DNA of 43,822 nt from Acanthaster planci (GCF_001949145.1 NW_019091412.1:1550891-1594712); one strand, 5' to 3'. Positions 1-11,446 are shown, counted from the stretch's first letter. A program made the numbers and translations. Notes: generated by a model from the sequence alone, not told the origin.

Positions 1-480
1 ACTCTCATCTGGGTTGAGATCAGAAGGCTGGAATTTCACCTCAAACCCATTGGGGATAATCTTGTGATGGAGGCAAGACTTAATGAAACTTGCGTGACTA
101 CAGAAGTGTGTCTTGGTAAATGTAGCCATGGCAAGTTCCAGCGAAGTCTCCACAGCTGCGGGTGATGAAGTGGGCAAGCTGTCTAACAATCGCCGGCGAA
201 GGTGAACCTTGGATTGACCATATCCACCGGGTGATCGACAAATTCGCAGCAAAGAATAGATCAGAAAAATATGGAAGGGCTGCGTAGCACTGTGATCAGA
301 ATATCGACAAGAATTTAAGATTAAATCAGTGCTCTGAAATATATGATTGCCGAGCTTTGCAGCGTCATTTTCGAACTTGGAAAGCTGCATCCCGAGGGAA
401 TGAACGTGGATTTTTCCGCGTTCACTCAGAACTGAATCTGCTTGCCCTGAAGAAGGTATTCAGTTACCGAAAGCTCGGCA
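1..480. other. Unassigned sequence upstream of Penelope-like RT
   Basis: No intact reading frame or recognised gene. The stretch abuts the reverse-transcriptase remnant that becomes readable at 481. The last 40 bases (a CCTGAAGAAGG-type word followed by GTTACCGAAAGCTCGGCAA) resemble the tail sequence often found near Penelope-like elements, so part of this segment may belong to the same broken element. That link is inference. Confidence 0.35.
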
Positions 481-1139
481 AATGATCCCACTCTGTGTGA
501 GCGCACAGCCCTCTCTCCCGACCAAATCCATGACCTGCTGCTTACTTGCGTCTCGTCGTCCAGCTTCAGATGGAGAGACAAGTTCTTCGAGCAGTCGACT
601 GGGACCTCCGTGAGATCTCCTTTATCCCCGGTCCTAGCCGACTAGTTCATGAAGGAATTTGAGACTACGGCACTACTCTCTGCAGATCATCGTCCGGGTA
701 TACTTGCATGGTTTCGCTACGTAGACGATACCTTCATCATCTGGCCGCATGGACCCCAACACCTCCAGTCATTCCTGGACCATTTGAACGACCTACACCC
801 CAGCATAAAGTCCACGATGGAACAGGCCTAGGAGGAGCGGAATTCTTTCTCCTTTCTTGACGTCAAGGTCCACCAGCGTGCAGATGGTTCCCTCGGGCAC
901 TCCGTCTACCGTAAGCCCACCCACACAGACCGGTACCTGCAAAACTCGTGTTTCCATCATCCCAGCGTAAAATCCGTAAAATCTTCAGTCACCCGCACCC
1001 TGATCCAACGAGCACACAAGATCTGCGATCAAGAACACTTACAAGATGAACTCCAGCACATCTCAACGGCACTCCAGCTCAATAAATACCATCGGCGCCA
1101 AGTCAAGACTCAAGAACGCTATCGGGTCTCCTATACCTA
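481..1139 (+). pseudogene. Penelope-like retroelement reverse transcriptase, decayed fragment
   Basis: One frame reads through most of this interval as a Penelope-like reverse transcriptase. In order it shows an NDPTL...RTALS segment, the RSPLSPVLAD block (RT motif 4/B, normally GSPLSP.lA), the catalytic YVDD box near 721-732 (FRYVDDTFIIW), a FLDHLNDLHPSIKSTME stretch, FSFLDVKV and then YRKPTHTDRYL, typical of the thumb side of this family. In-frame stops lie at 643-645 (inside the SPVLAD*FM block) and 829-831, and the N-terminal RT part with the first catalytic Asp is missing. The GIY-YIG endonuclease expected downstream is not visible; the frame closes at 1137-1139. It is a dead genomic copy, not a host gene. 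Confidence 0.85.
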
Positions 1140-3010
1140 GACTCTCGGTTCTTTTCAGAACCATATACACTCATAAGAGATATATTTCTACGCATGGTGC
1201 TACCGCAAGCCTTTCCACCTGTTGAGTTTTTTTCATTTCATTCTTCTTATCACGAGGTCACAATTATGCAGCTACTGCGCACTAATTTTCCTCGTGCACC
1301 GACACATATCCACCATCTTGGTTCCAACGATGGAGACACTCAGGTCACAACTAGACTATGCGCTGTGGATTTACCCGTAAGTATAGCGTCCTCTCTCTTC
1401 TGGTAGATTGAACAAATGCAAGTGGGATTAGATGAAGACAAGTTACATGTAGGAAACGGCGTTACATTAGAAATTAACCCTACCCCCTAGGGTGTATATA
1501 AAATATTGAAATCGGAGGATTTGGGACTATTAGGGTTAAAATGGTAATATCTTAGGTCTCATATAGGAGAAATAACTTTTAGTTGCTTCATAATGATTGA
1601 AGTCTCATTAAAATCTGTTCCCAGTCTGTTAATATGACATTTTATTTACGCGTATGGGTATAAATTCAGTGTTAATTGTTGCATCATATTTTTTATGCTC
1701 GCAGGTTATTGCTACTGTCATACCCTGATATTGATCTTTACAAAGCCGTGTCAAAACTTGATTATTCTTGTATCCACACAAATTGTGTATTTTGTTGGAA
1801 TCCGTTTTATAATGAAATCCCTTTCTGTAATTGTGTTTCCTAACCTGTCTCTATCTAATCCCACTTGGTTACATGTATAGCGCCCTCTCTTTCATGGTAG
1901 GCGCATGCACAGGCATTACATACAATGCATGCCCAGAATACTGAGGAATAGGGGATCCTGGCGGGTAGGACTAGTTCTTTGAATTTCACCTTCGGATTCC
2001 ACCTGGCAAGATTGATGTGTTTCCTTTGCTCTAACAGCTTGATGGGAAATACTATCTTCGATTTGCTGTCCTCATCAGTATCAACGTCAACTGGGCTTAT
2101 GCACTAAGTATATTATAAAGAGCTGCCTCTTTCGAAAAGGCTACGAATCCATGTCCCCGTTTGCTGTTCCTCGCTTATACATTACACGTACATACGAGTA
2201 AATGTACACCGGTAGCGGATATAAATCTAGATTGTATATCTATGTGTCAATGTACACAGTATGTAGACGTATACAACGACCTTGATTACTACAGGTGACC
2301 GTACCTGTGGGAAGAAAAAAGCCGTAATAAGGTTCCAACACAGTTTCTAAATTGCATCATTTCCCTTTTAATCCAAAAGCAAGATGAAGATGCAAAAAAG
2401 TGGCCTACACACATATGTACAATAAGCATATTGGACAGATCCAAATGACATTACAAAATTAGCATCGAAACGAAATTGAAACCAAGGAGCCTTTATCTTG
2501 AAAACTTGTTTGGCTAGGGAAAAACTTGAAGTCATCTTTAATAATGGAATGTAGTTCTCAACACGGAAATGGTAAGTCTGCATTAAACCTGGTCACTGAT
2601 TACACAAAACAATTTTAGTAGAGCAAACATGATCGCAGATATATGTATTCCCCCCTCCCCCATAAAAATAGCACATTTAGGATAAAACCCCAACGTTGGG
2701 AAATCTAGGCATTTCTGCCATAAAAAAATGAATGTTTAAAATGTATAAATGCAAACTTGGCATTCAAATCCTCCAAAATACAGGCCTATTGATTTGTCAT
2801 TCATAATTCATGTTTCAAAATAAAACGGTAGTTGCTTGGCAACAACATTTATTTCAATTTGCATATTCAAGAGATATATATATATATATAAATACAAACA
2901 AAGAGGCTCATTCTTTTAAGCAGCTTTGATATGACATTCACGATGCAAGTATGTGCCTCCTATTTTCTAACAACATGACATACATGTGTTCATGTATACA
3001 GTTTCCTTAC
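1140..3010. other. Intergenic stretch without a recognisable gene
   Basis: Only short ORFs without domain features or splice-supported partners are present. A (TA)n microsatellite lies at 2874-2891. On the minus strand an AATAAA hexamer at 2848-2853 could serve as polyadenylation signal for the minus-strand gene that stops at 3246, which would give a 3' UTR of about 0.4 kb; this is a guess from position alone. Confidence 0.5.
2874..2891. repeat. (TA)n microsatellite
   Basis: About nine consecutive AT/TA units. Simple-sequence repeat in intergenic DNA just beyond the 3' end of the minus-strand gene. Confidence 0.9.
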
Positions 3011-3235
3011 ACGAAGACCCCTTTCAGGGGCCATCAGGTTGATCAACCACAAATAAACCTCTCTGCCCTCATAGGTACCCATTTAGTACTCCTCGGTGGG
3101 AAGGGCAAGCGAAGGTAAAGTGACTTGCCTAAGGACACAATATATTCCCATTAAAGGATGTGAACTCCGACCCTGCACTTGGAAGTGATAAACCCCAAAT
3201 GTCCCTTTACAGAGTTATCAGTACTGTATAGTACA
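3011..3235 (+). repeat. SINE-like element, CORE-SINE/MIR-like core
   Basis: The segment AAGTGACTTGCCTAAGGACA (3118-3137) followed by GATGTGAACTCCGACCCTG resembles the conserved core and GAACC box of MIR/CORE-type SINEs (typical word: AAGTGACTTGCCCAAGGTCA, then a GGGATTTGAACC word). It lies directly beyond the stop codon of the minus-strand gene, so it may sit in that gene's 3' UTR. No clear A/B boxes or flanking duplications were found; an old SINE copy is the best reading. Confidence 0.45.
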
Positions 3236-3245
3236 GGTGAAGAAC

Positions 3246-6200
3246 TTAACTACAGCTTCCTTCATCATCTGCATCATATCCTTCATCGTGAGCAGTGATG
3301 CGATCCTTGTTGCCAGGACCTTCCATCTGCACACTAATGTCTTCTTCTTCTTCACCTTGGGACTCTTCAAAAGAGTCATCGTCACTATCATGACTTTCTT
3401 CCACCATCAGGCTGGTTTCATCTGCAGGGTTTGTTGGTGTTGCCGTTTCCTGTTAAAAGACAAGACCAACATCTTTCCACCTGCAACTCACATGACACAT
3501 CATCTGTTTATAACTACTGTACTTCAAATTTGGCTGGGTCATTTGTTGACCGCATTTTAATGGCTTTAAGCTTTCCTATGTAGACTAAAATCTTCCACAG
3601 GGGTATGTTTGAATGTTTTGAAGAGGTCTACAGCAATGCATTTCTTCAGAATTGGAATATATTAACAAATCTAACTGCAAAAGATACAACAATCTTACAT
3701 GCTCACGGTCACCCAAAAACTCTTCCAGGGTGGAGTCTTCATTCTATAAACGGAAAAAGAAGAAACTCTCAGATAACTTACGAATCTACTTTATATAACT
3801 CAGTGAATGGCACGGTTACTTTTGTATTATCTTATTCACTTTGTGTCCAGCAAAAAATGTTTAATTCTCTTGGTAACTGTTACGACGTGTTTCAGACTCC
3901 TATTGTGTGTGTGTTCATTCCATTATGAATTTATTCTGCGAATTTCAGTGGTACCCACGGCTTCGGTTAATGATTACATTTTCACTGTATTTTTACTGCA
4001 ACTCAAGCAGAGAAAATTCAATGCATAGGAGCAAAATTTGTAAAAATGTAGGAGAATAAAATGAAATTTCTACACACCATGTTTCCTGGTCCACTTATCC
4101 CAGTGTTCTCATAGGAGAGGTCCGTGAGAGAGTTGTGGAATTCCAACATCTGATTTTCCCTCTCCAACTCGTTCTGTCTGTGCTGTCTGAACTGTTCCTC
4201 AGCCTATCAAAGCAAATTGCAAACATTAATGTGATTCCTGGTTGTACATTCAGAGCTCTGAGGAAAGATGATGCATCAGGGATTCAGATGGGATCATTTG
4301 AGCACTGCATATATTACCTCTAAGAACTTCAATATCAAGTTGTACAGGAACTAAATTATAAGAGTCCTGTAACATAATGACATCACTTTTGTTTACACCT
4401 ACATTTTCCTAGGACTGTAAGATGGGACGCAATCCAATGATCTCCAACAAGAGTGCAACTGTATTACAAAGTGTGAAGTAATTATCTTTTGTGTCTATTT
4501 ATAATTCTGTGGCTTTTAGATACGTCATTTGGGCTTTTTAAAACCGGAAATATATTTCTTACCGACGGAGGAGGTGTAAGGGGAATTTCATCAAACCCTG
4601 GCCAGATATCACCTTCCAGTTCCAGAGGCAACTCCTATGTAATTGTTATCGATTAAACAAAAGTAAATACCATTGCGATAGTCCAACTAATCTGCCTGCT
4701 TTACATGTACTTGAATTGTTTAGTCATTCGTTTAGCCTTTTAACATGTTCAAGGGACTATTCCATGCTTGCACAGCATAAACAGTCACATGGTCTCAGAA
4801 TAAAACTTTCATGTTACAGCAGCATAAGAAGAAATCTTCAAATTGCCAAAACTTACATCACTGCTTTCGCTCTCCACACAAACAGTATCATCAAAAGTGT
4901 GGACCTATCAGAAAACAAGTGTAATGGAATCGTTATGAAGTATCTTCTCAATATTTTTCAGTAAGATAACAATTTTCTTGTGAAACCACAGAAATGTAGA
5001 ATGTGATAGCAAATTTCCAAGAAGATTCTTTTCAGAACCCCACATACAAAAGAAATATCCATGGTGCTACTGCAAACCTATCAAGTTTACTTGAGGAGCA
5101 CTCAGTAAAACAAGGAGCACATTGTAAACAAAGATGTGGCACAGTTTCATCATTGAATTGTGAAGTGTTTGTTCCAACCTTCATCTTCATCTTGGGTCCG
5201 ATGAGGGATTCTGGAAGCATCAGCGTGTGGCGGGTTGTTCTTTCACAACGCACCACACAGCGCCAATCCTGCTGACGGGTGTAAATGACACAGCAGGGTG
5301 CACAGATGTAATGGCCGCAGCGAGAGCATGACGTCAGTGGCATCCAGATACAATCTTCATCAAGGCAAACGCAGCAAGGTTTTGGACAGCCCTCCTGAGA
5401 TGAATAAAAATATGTAATATCAAGTTACGATTCACATTTTACATCACACAATTTTTAAGTGTAAGGTAATAATTTTTTTGCATTTCATTTTCAAGAGCAA
5501 AAACCCCCACCTCAACGCCCACCTATTCAGCCGTAAGCCTTCAATGCCATACCTGTAAGAGACAAAGTTTGACGACGTTCTCATCTGAATGCATCCCCAG
5601 CAAAGCACATTCCTCAGAGCAGAAGTGAGCTTGACCCTCTAGTTGATACCTGGCATTCTCGACCTTCTTGGCAGTGATGTACACTAGGTTACCCTTGGGC
5701 ATTTCATGGCATTTGCTACAACGTAGACATTGCAATATCTACAAGTGATTGAGACAACATCAGCTCATGAGCCTTGAGCTGGATCTTATCAAGAGAGGGC
5801 ACTATTTTTTTTAGCAATGGAGGCTCAGAACTAAACTTGGTTGGTTCACTAACGACTAGGAAATGTCATGGTCACATCCCTAATAACAAAATGAACACTC
5901 CTGACGAACATGACTCTTTTCAACAGACGAAGGGGTATTTCTGCTCGAGGCGGATTATATGAATATTAGATGGACATGAACCAGCGAGTATACATGTAAT
6001 CTTAGTATTCAACTATCACAAACATTAATTTATAATAAGTTGTACCATTTACAAGTGAATGTAAATACCCGTAAATGATCTCTCCTGAAGGTACATTTCA
6101 TTACTTTGAAAACTAGACCAAAAATTAGAATTGTGGCCCTCAACAGAGTTGTGACATACATTGTTTTAGGTACCAGTGACAGATCTGGCACGGCACTAAC

Positions 6201-7869
6201 ACAACAATTTGTTTGGATATTTTCTGAATATCTTCAGCACCCCAAATCAAGTCTTTTCTTCACTTTGGGTTTGTCAAGGTGGTCATAGGAGATCAACTGG
6301 TGCACAGCATACTAAAATATTTAAAGTGAACCCTCAAGTATTCTCCCCACTTTGAGTTTATGACGGCAGCCAGTCAAAAACTCTTTTGATCGGTGGAAGA
6401 TGAAGATAGGCTGCACTTACCTTGTGCTCTTCGGGGGTTTGGTGAGCTAGTGCTTTTCCTTCACCCTCAGTAGCCTCTTTGTACCTGGTGAGAGATACGT
6501 GTACGTGATACTTACAAAACTGAATGACCAACTGACCTGCGCTTACCACACTAAACAATTTACTAACCAAATCTCTTTGATTGTCTTTCTCCCAAAGACT
6601 TACATTATGGGGTGTTACAGGCATACGCAAAGTCCAGAGTTTCACTTTGCAATTTCTAGCTTCGGGGGGAGCGGATTGCATGTCTGTTCCTTACCTGTCC
6701 TCCAGTGGGAGTGATCTGTGCACTTGAATCTCTGTCTGCTGTACATCAAGGACTGCTACACTGGGGCCATTCACTGTCAATGCACACAGTAATCAATGTT
6801 CTGGGCTTTTGTTCTGTATTTTGTCGGCATATTCTTTTGTAAGTAAAATGAAAACAACTTCATACCTTGATAGAAATTACATTCATTTTGCTTCAGTGGT
6901 AAAGAATGCTGCATTCATTTCATCAAATTATATCAGCTCCATTGCCAATATTTATTTATTCTTTAATAAACCGGGGTCAAACCGTATGTTATAAACTGTT
7001 CTTCCCTTAAGTTTTAGGGGTGGGAGGAAAACCCACAGAATTGGGTAGGATCTGAGAACCCAATCCATATCCTGGGTGGAATTCGAGCCCGAGTTTCAGA
7101 GGCTGAAAGCCAGAAAATTACTACTGCGTCATAAGGACTCCTTGAGGATGTTTGTTAGGTGTTCTGCATGACAGCTAATTGTAAGGTCATAGTCATGCAC
7201 AACATGACAGTCAAAAACTCAAAAATAAAAAACAAGTTGAGAAAAGCCTTTAAAACCATTAATTATGAATATATTAACAGAAAAACTAACCTTGTTCGTG
7301 CGCGTGGACAAGCAAACCAGCCCATTGTTCATGGGATAAAGGTTGTTCATCACCTGTAAAGGATTTCAAAACAGGAATAACTTTTATCTTGAAAGATAGA
7401 GGAACACACAGTGGTTGAAAGAGGCAGAATCTTTTGCAAGTAAAACAAAACTACATTCAGCTTACCCTAATGCAAGTCAGAAAGTGAGATCTTTACGCCA
7501 TGTTCTTCCCTACAGTGACTTGGTACATGTGTTTGTTATCAGAGTGCAAAAACATGTCCAGAAAAGTTCTATTTTTGAGGGAAAAATGTGATTTCCTTAG
7601 AAGACACTTAGAATTCGTCCGACGAGTCTCATAGGGTTTATGCACACGGTGTCAAGTAGCATCCATGCACTGGACATAAACTCTTTGTCAAAGACTTTAT
7701 TATTAATATCAGTCTTACCAAGGTCCTGGTTTATAAATGGTGTGAAATTTATAGATGCTTCCGGCGATTCCAACATGACATCCGACAAGTCCAAGTCTAC
7801 AAGGAGTTCATTCATATCATCCATGATGTTTTCACTTGCCAGCACCTGTCTGTAAGACATCAATTGCAT
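3246..7869 (-). CDS. Unidentified Cys-rich zinc-binding-type protein with acidic C-terminus, 11 exons
   Basis: Reconstructed exons on the minus strand, 5' to 3': 7869-7719, 7353-7291, 6773-6695, 6484-6421, 5738-5553, 5394-5179, 4904-4857, 4634-4563, 4203-4078, 3743-3699, 3449-3246 (TAA at 3246-3248). All have AG acceptors and GT donors, and the phases join into one frame of about 417 residues. The N-terminus is acidic and hydrophobic (MDDMNELLVDLDLSDVML), like an activation or interaction segment. The middle has two Cys clusters: CLRCSKC followed about 30 residues later by FCSEEC (spacing like MYM/TRASH-type fingers), then CPKPCCVC with CSRCGHYICAPCC, a RING- or treble-clef-like metal-binding pattern. 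The C-terminal exons are low-complexity and acidic (EEEEDI, DSDDDS). The start ATG at 7869 has A at -3, but an upstream exon spliced to 7849 or 7845 is possible. The donor after 5179 (AAG|GTTGG) is the weakest junction. Family not recognised; nuclear or regulatory role is only inferred. Confidence 0.75.
5776..5960 (+). repeat. Dispersed repeat family A, copy 1
   Basis: Intronic in the minus-strand gene. Shares order and wording with copies at 32309-32510 (same strand) and 18911-19102 (opposite strand): AGAGAGGG-GCTATTTT, CAGCAATGGAGGC-type block, GGAACTAAACTTGGTTGGTTCAC, AACGACTAGGAAATG, GAACACTC, CTCTTTTCAAC. No coding potential recognised; probably a short non-autonomous element. Confidence 0.75.
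7030..7135. repeat. Degenerate SINE-like fragment
   Basis: Contains GGGAGGAAAACCCACAG followed by a GGAATTCGAGCCCGAG word. The order (GGGAGGAAAACCC, AGAACCC, then an attcgaacc-like B-box word on the reverse strand) matches the tail of many aquatic-animal tRNA-derived SINEs. Boundaries not determined. It lies in an intron of the minus-strand Cys-rich gene. Confidence 0.3.
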
Positions 7870-7881
7870 GATGGCACTCAA

Positions 7882-8748
7882 TCATTAGCATAAGTAGTAA
7901 GTAAAAAGTTAAGTTTGAACTTAGGCCCTATGAACAATTACCCCCAGAACTGTGGGGTACGATGTCCGCCCCGCTGTGGGAGTGGGAAGGATGTAAAATT
8001 AGGGCCCCACAGTTTTAGGGGTGGGCCTAGGCCTAGTTAAAAAAAAGGCCTAAATGTAGCTCTGCTGAGTGGAGCATTGGTATTCCTTTTTTATATTTTG
8101 TATTGGACCACAAAATTTGATAAAGAGGAATACTCAGCAGAGCTAGCCTGAATGAATGAGGCTGAAAACGATAACTTAAAAAAATCTGTGTGGGCACTGT
8201 ATGCAAGCAGAGGTACTACTATTGCGGTATCGAGAAACACATGTAGCTTCTACGGTGGCCTTTAATGCACTTTGTTTATGAATAAATAAAGATAAAAAGA
8301 ATGATCTTGTTTTTAGAGGAAACAAAATAGCCTCATTTTGTGATACTGCTCCGTTTTTCTTGTAATTGACTCCGTTCTGTCAGTCTCCTCCTTAAAAATG
8401 CCAAATGCCACGAGAACAAGATAGGAATAATTGCACTGCGTCACCTTGCACTTTTTAATCCAGAAAGGAAAGACCTCATTTTCTTTGCATCATAACTTGT
8501 TTACTCCAATCTTTGACATTCATCTAGTTACATGTAAATTGGTGTTTTAACGAAGGAATAATAGATATGTGGTATCGCAAATTTCTTTTTTTGGTGAACT
8601 CATTCTTTCATCGATGTGTGAAACAACTGTTTAAAATGACTTCTTTCTGAGTTCTCATTCTCCTAGAGTTATAACCATCTCATTAGAAATGAACTATTAT
8701 TCAAAATTTTTGTAAACAATCTAAATGCCATTGTAAATTCAACTTGTA
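7882..8748. other. Intergenic DNA with two small foldback structures
   Basis: No gene seen. An 18-bp near-perfect inverted repeat pairs 7940-7957 with 8005-8022 (ACCCCCAGAACTGTGGGG against CCCCACAGTTTTAGGGGT). A second inverted repeat pairs 8058-8070 with 8132-8144 (AGCTCTGCTGAGT, 13 bp, perfect). Both look like remnants of small foldback elements. The core promoter of the minus-strand gene may lie here or further upstream; no TATA box or initiator could be assigned. Confidence 0.55.
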
Positions 8749-8751
8749 TTA

Positions 8752-9165
8752 GGGCCGGCGACCATTTAGACCCGATTTGAAAAGGCCCCCCCCCGTAGCC
8801 CACCCTGTATAATGCCTGCCAGGTATTCAGGTTGCTCCAGGCCAGTATCAGGCCTGTCTGCCCATCGGCATTTCAAAGTCCCTGATGAAAGGCTTCCCCC
8901 ACCATGCTTCCACAGATGAACAGGGGTCTAAGCGGATTAGTATAGAGCTGAAGATTAAAAACCACAAGCATGTTCCTTCTGGGATAGATTTACATGTACC
9001 AGTACTTGCAAACAATAGATCCCAGAATGGAGAAGTTCCAGATCAACAACCAGTCCAGCATCCCAGGCCGGTAGCCAGGCCGGTATGAAAAGGGTTTTTG
9101 CAACAGGGCAAGCTTACAGGGGGGGGAGGGGCCTTTTCAAACCGGGTCTAAATGGTCACCAGCCC
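8752..9165. mobile_element. MITE with 45-bp terminal inverted repeats, PIF/Harbinger-like
   Basis: The left end GGGCCGGCGACCATTTAGAC and the reverse complement of the right end GGGCTGGTGACCATTTAGAC continue to match through TTTGAAAAGGCCCC, giving terminal inverted repeats of about 45 bp with a few mismatches. A TTA trinucleotide flanks both ends (8749-8751 and 9166-9168), the TWA target duplication known for PIF/Harbinger elements, and the termini begin GGGC. There is no transposase ORF in the 414 bp, so this is a non-autonomous copy. The superfamily call rests on duplication size and termini only. Confidence 0.75.
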
Positions 9166-9168
9166 TTA

Positions 9169-9750
9169 CTAAAAGCAAAAAACTGCGACAATAACGCCTA
9201 TGTAATTATTCACTAATTGTCCCGAGCACGGAGGGTAAAAGTACGATTATACTTAAGTTTTTCTATTGTAATGGAGATTGGGGGCGCACTTTACACATGC
9301 AAAACGTTATTCAGTGCAGGAGCCCTTATTTTGACTCCGAAAAACTGGGTATTTTCGCAGTTAAAATGTGCTTTTAGACACCTTTGGCCATTTCAAAATT
9401 GACGTGGGAACCCAGCAAAAGATATCCGAGTGCAGGGTGACGTTAGAAATCATTGTTAAAGAGATAAACAGTACAGTAGGTAATGAGGGGCATGGTCAAG
9501 AGAATTTACAGATTTCAGAAAAAATTACATCTTTCATTAAAAACTGTCCAAACTTACGGAATTATGCAGAATTGTTTCTCTCTGTTTTAATTTAAACTTA
9601 TCCAAAGGCCGTACGTATTGATTAACTGGGAGCATATTGCAATTGGGAACTCACTGGCAATGCAAAATTCAGGATTTCTGATACCACAATAGAGTTACCG
9701 CGATGACAGGAATGAAGGCTCCATGACTGAGCCTGAGGCTGCGTCCGAAT
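9169..9750. other. Intergenic DNA, nothing recognised
   Basis: Short ORFs only, without domain signatures or convincing splice partners. No repeat structure noticed. Confidence 0.5.
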
Positions 9751-9754
9751 CTGT

Positions 9755-9850
9755 TGTCTAGAGCTAGGTCTAGGTCTTCACTCCGTTGAAAGTACGTGGA
9801 TACGCGCAGACAATAGACCTAGCCTTAGCTCTGGAAGCCCGTTTTGGACA
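9755..9850. repeat. Dispersed repeat family D, copy 1 (palindromic)
   Basis: Begins near TCTAGAGCTAGGTCTAGGTC and ends near GACCTAGCCTTAGCTCTGG, so its two ends are inverted repeats of each other. A second copy with the same order of blocks, including TCTTCACTCC and GGAAGCCCGTTT, is at 11629-11727. Small foldback element. Confidence 0.75.
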
Positions 9851-9892
9851 CGGATTAGGCTACGTCACACGTGTATGTACACACACGGCAAG

Positions 9893-10032
9893 TGTGTTTG
9901 CCTGCAACGGGGGACCCCCTATTGTTCCTCTTTTGTTTGTACTTTGTACTCATTAGAAATGAACTATTATTCAAAATTTTTGTGTTTGCCTGCAACGGGG
10001 GACCCCCTATTGTTCCTCTTTTGTTTGTACTT
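9893..10032. repeat. Local tandem duplication beside the assembly gap
   Basis: A 52-bp segment is repeated identically at 9893-9944 and 9981-10032 (88-bp period). The spacer carries 35 bp (9949-9983) that is also present identically at 8679-8713. Perfect identity next to a run of N suggests an assembly artefact as much as a recent duplication. Confidence 0.8.
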
Positions 10033-10090
10033 AAACTTTTTTAGACAACAACCCATATGCTTTGTACACAGTTGTCGATCGGGGACCCTC

Positions 10091-10302
10091 NNNNNNNNNN
10101 NNNNNNNNNNNNNNNNNNNNNNNNNNNNNNNNNNNNNNNNNNNNNNNNNNNNNNNNNNNNNNNNNNNNNNNNNNNNNNNNNNNNNNNNNNNNNNNNNNNN
10201 NNNNNNNNNNNNNNNNNNNNNNNNNNNNNNNNNNNNNNNNNNNNNNNNNNNNNNNNNNNNNNNNNNNNNNNNNNNNNNNNNNNNNNNNNNNNNNNNNNNN
10301 NN
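10091..10302. other. Assembly gap (212 N)
   Basis: Continuous run of undetermined bases. Frames drawn across it are meaningless. The flanks share a GGGACC/GGTCCC motif (TCGGGGACCCTC before, CAGGGTCCCCAATTGAATG after), suggesting the missing bases include repetitive DNA. Confidence 0.98.
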
Positions 10303-11446
10303 TGTCAATCAGGGACCTTATTGTCCTGTATTGTTCAGGGTCCCCAATTGAATGCAGAAACAAACTCATTTACATCATGGCATGACTAGCAGTAGCAGCC
10401 ATACTTTGAAGAGGACTCTTTTCATGCTTTTGGAATAACAACATGAACAGCGGCACAAAATCCACACGACTAGGCCTGAACTTAAGTCGAGCAGTCAAAG
10501 CGAGAAATTTTGGAGCAATCATTCGTACTCACATCTTCTCAAAATGCTCCCAAGCCCTGAGCTGCCGGATGAGATGTGTGATGCATCACCGACGCTGGGC
10601 AGATAATGACCGTGCGCGCCGGCCGCGCCGGTTGGGGCAGTTGTCAGGTTGTGGCACATCCGGAAAGGGACATTTTATTATAATTTGCATAGCGGAACAT
10701 GAATTATGAATTTTGCTCTTTTCAAGATAGGCTCTTGCATTTTGCAATGACATATAAGTTCAGAGTTTTCGCTTGTTTGATTCAACTTGACTGAACAGCA
10801 GTGTTATGATAATATTATTCATCCAAGAAGAGACAGAAGCCACGATTTTTCTTTCTTTTTTTGCAAGGTAAAAAAACGAAGCAAGGTAAAAGTAACTTGA
10901 AGTATCATTTGGGCAGAAGATTTATGTGGTCTCGCTCGGATATGCATAGTAAGTGCTCCAATTGCATTGTAGTATCTTATAGATCATAAATAATTGAGTA
11001 AAAAGGGGGCACATAAGGCAACCGTAATTAGCCTTGTTCATGGTTATTTCTGCTAATAGAATTCAGAGACTGAATGCGCTCATCACTGTACCTTGCGCGC
11101 GTTTATGCGCATCATTTTTCGCGCCACACTCAAGTTTTTCCAATCAATGACATCAATCAATGACTTGACATCCCGGCCCCGTGCACTGCTCTTATACTTG
11201 AGAATCTGAAAAAATTTACTGAGTGTTTTCTAAGTGAACGAATCAGTATCTTCCCTCCCAAATTGAACTTTTCTGGACACGTTTTTGCTTTCTGATGGCT
11301 AATAAGTCACTGTAGGGACTACTACTTGCGTCCGTATGGAACTCATCGCCCACATTCATTCTCGCGGTTGGTGTGAGGTCACTACTATGGACTTTAAACA
11401 CACGGAACTTGAAAGGAGCAAATTTACACCCTCAGGCTTTGTGTAG
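10303..11446. other. Intergenic DNA with a local CG-rich patch
   Basis: No gene recognised. A GC-rich segment at about 10600-10660 (GTGCGCGCCGGCCGCGCCGG) and CG-containing stretches at 11090-11130 and 11440-11480 stand out from the AT-rich background. They could mark promoter DNA for the plus-strand exon at 11480 or for an undetected 5' exon of the minus-strand gene. No defined promoter element could be assigned. Confidence 0.35.

Noticed and set aside
9875-10389. Several ORFs spanning 10091-10302 on both strands
   Set aside because: They cross a run of N; the frame is undefined there.
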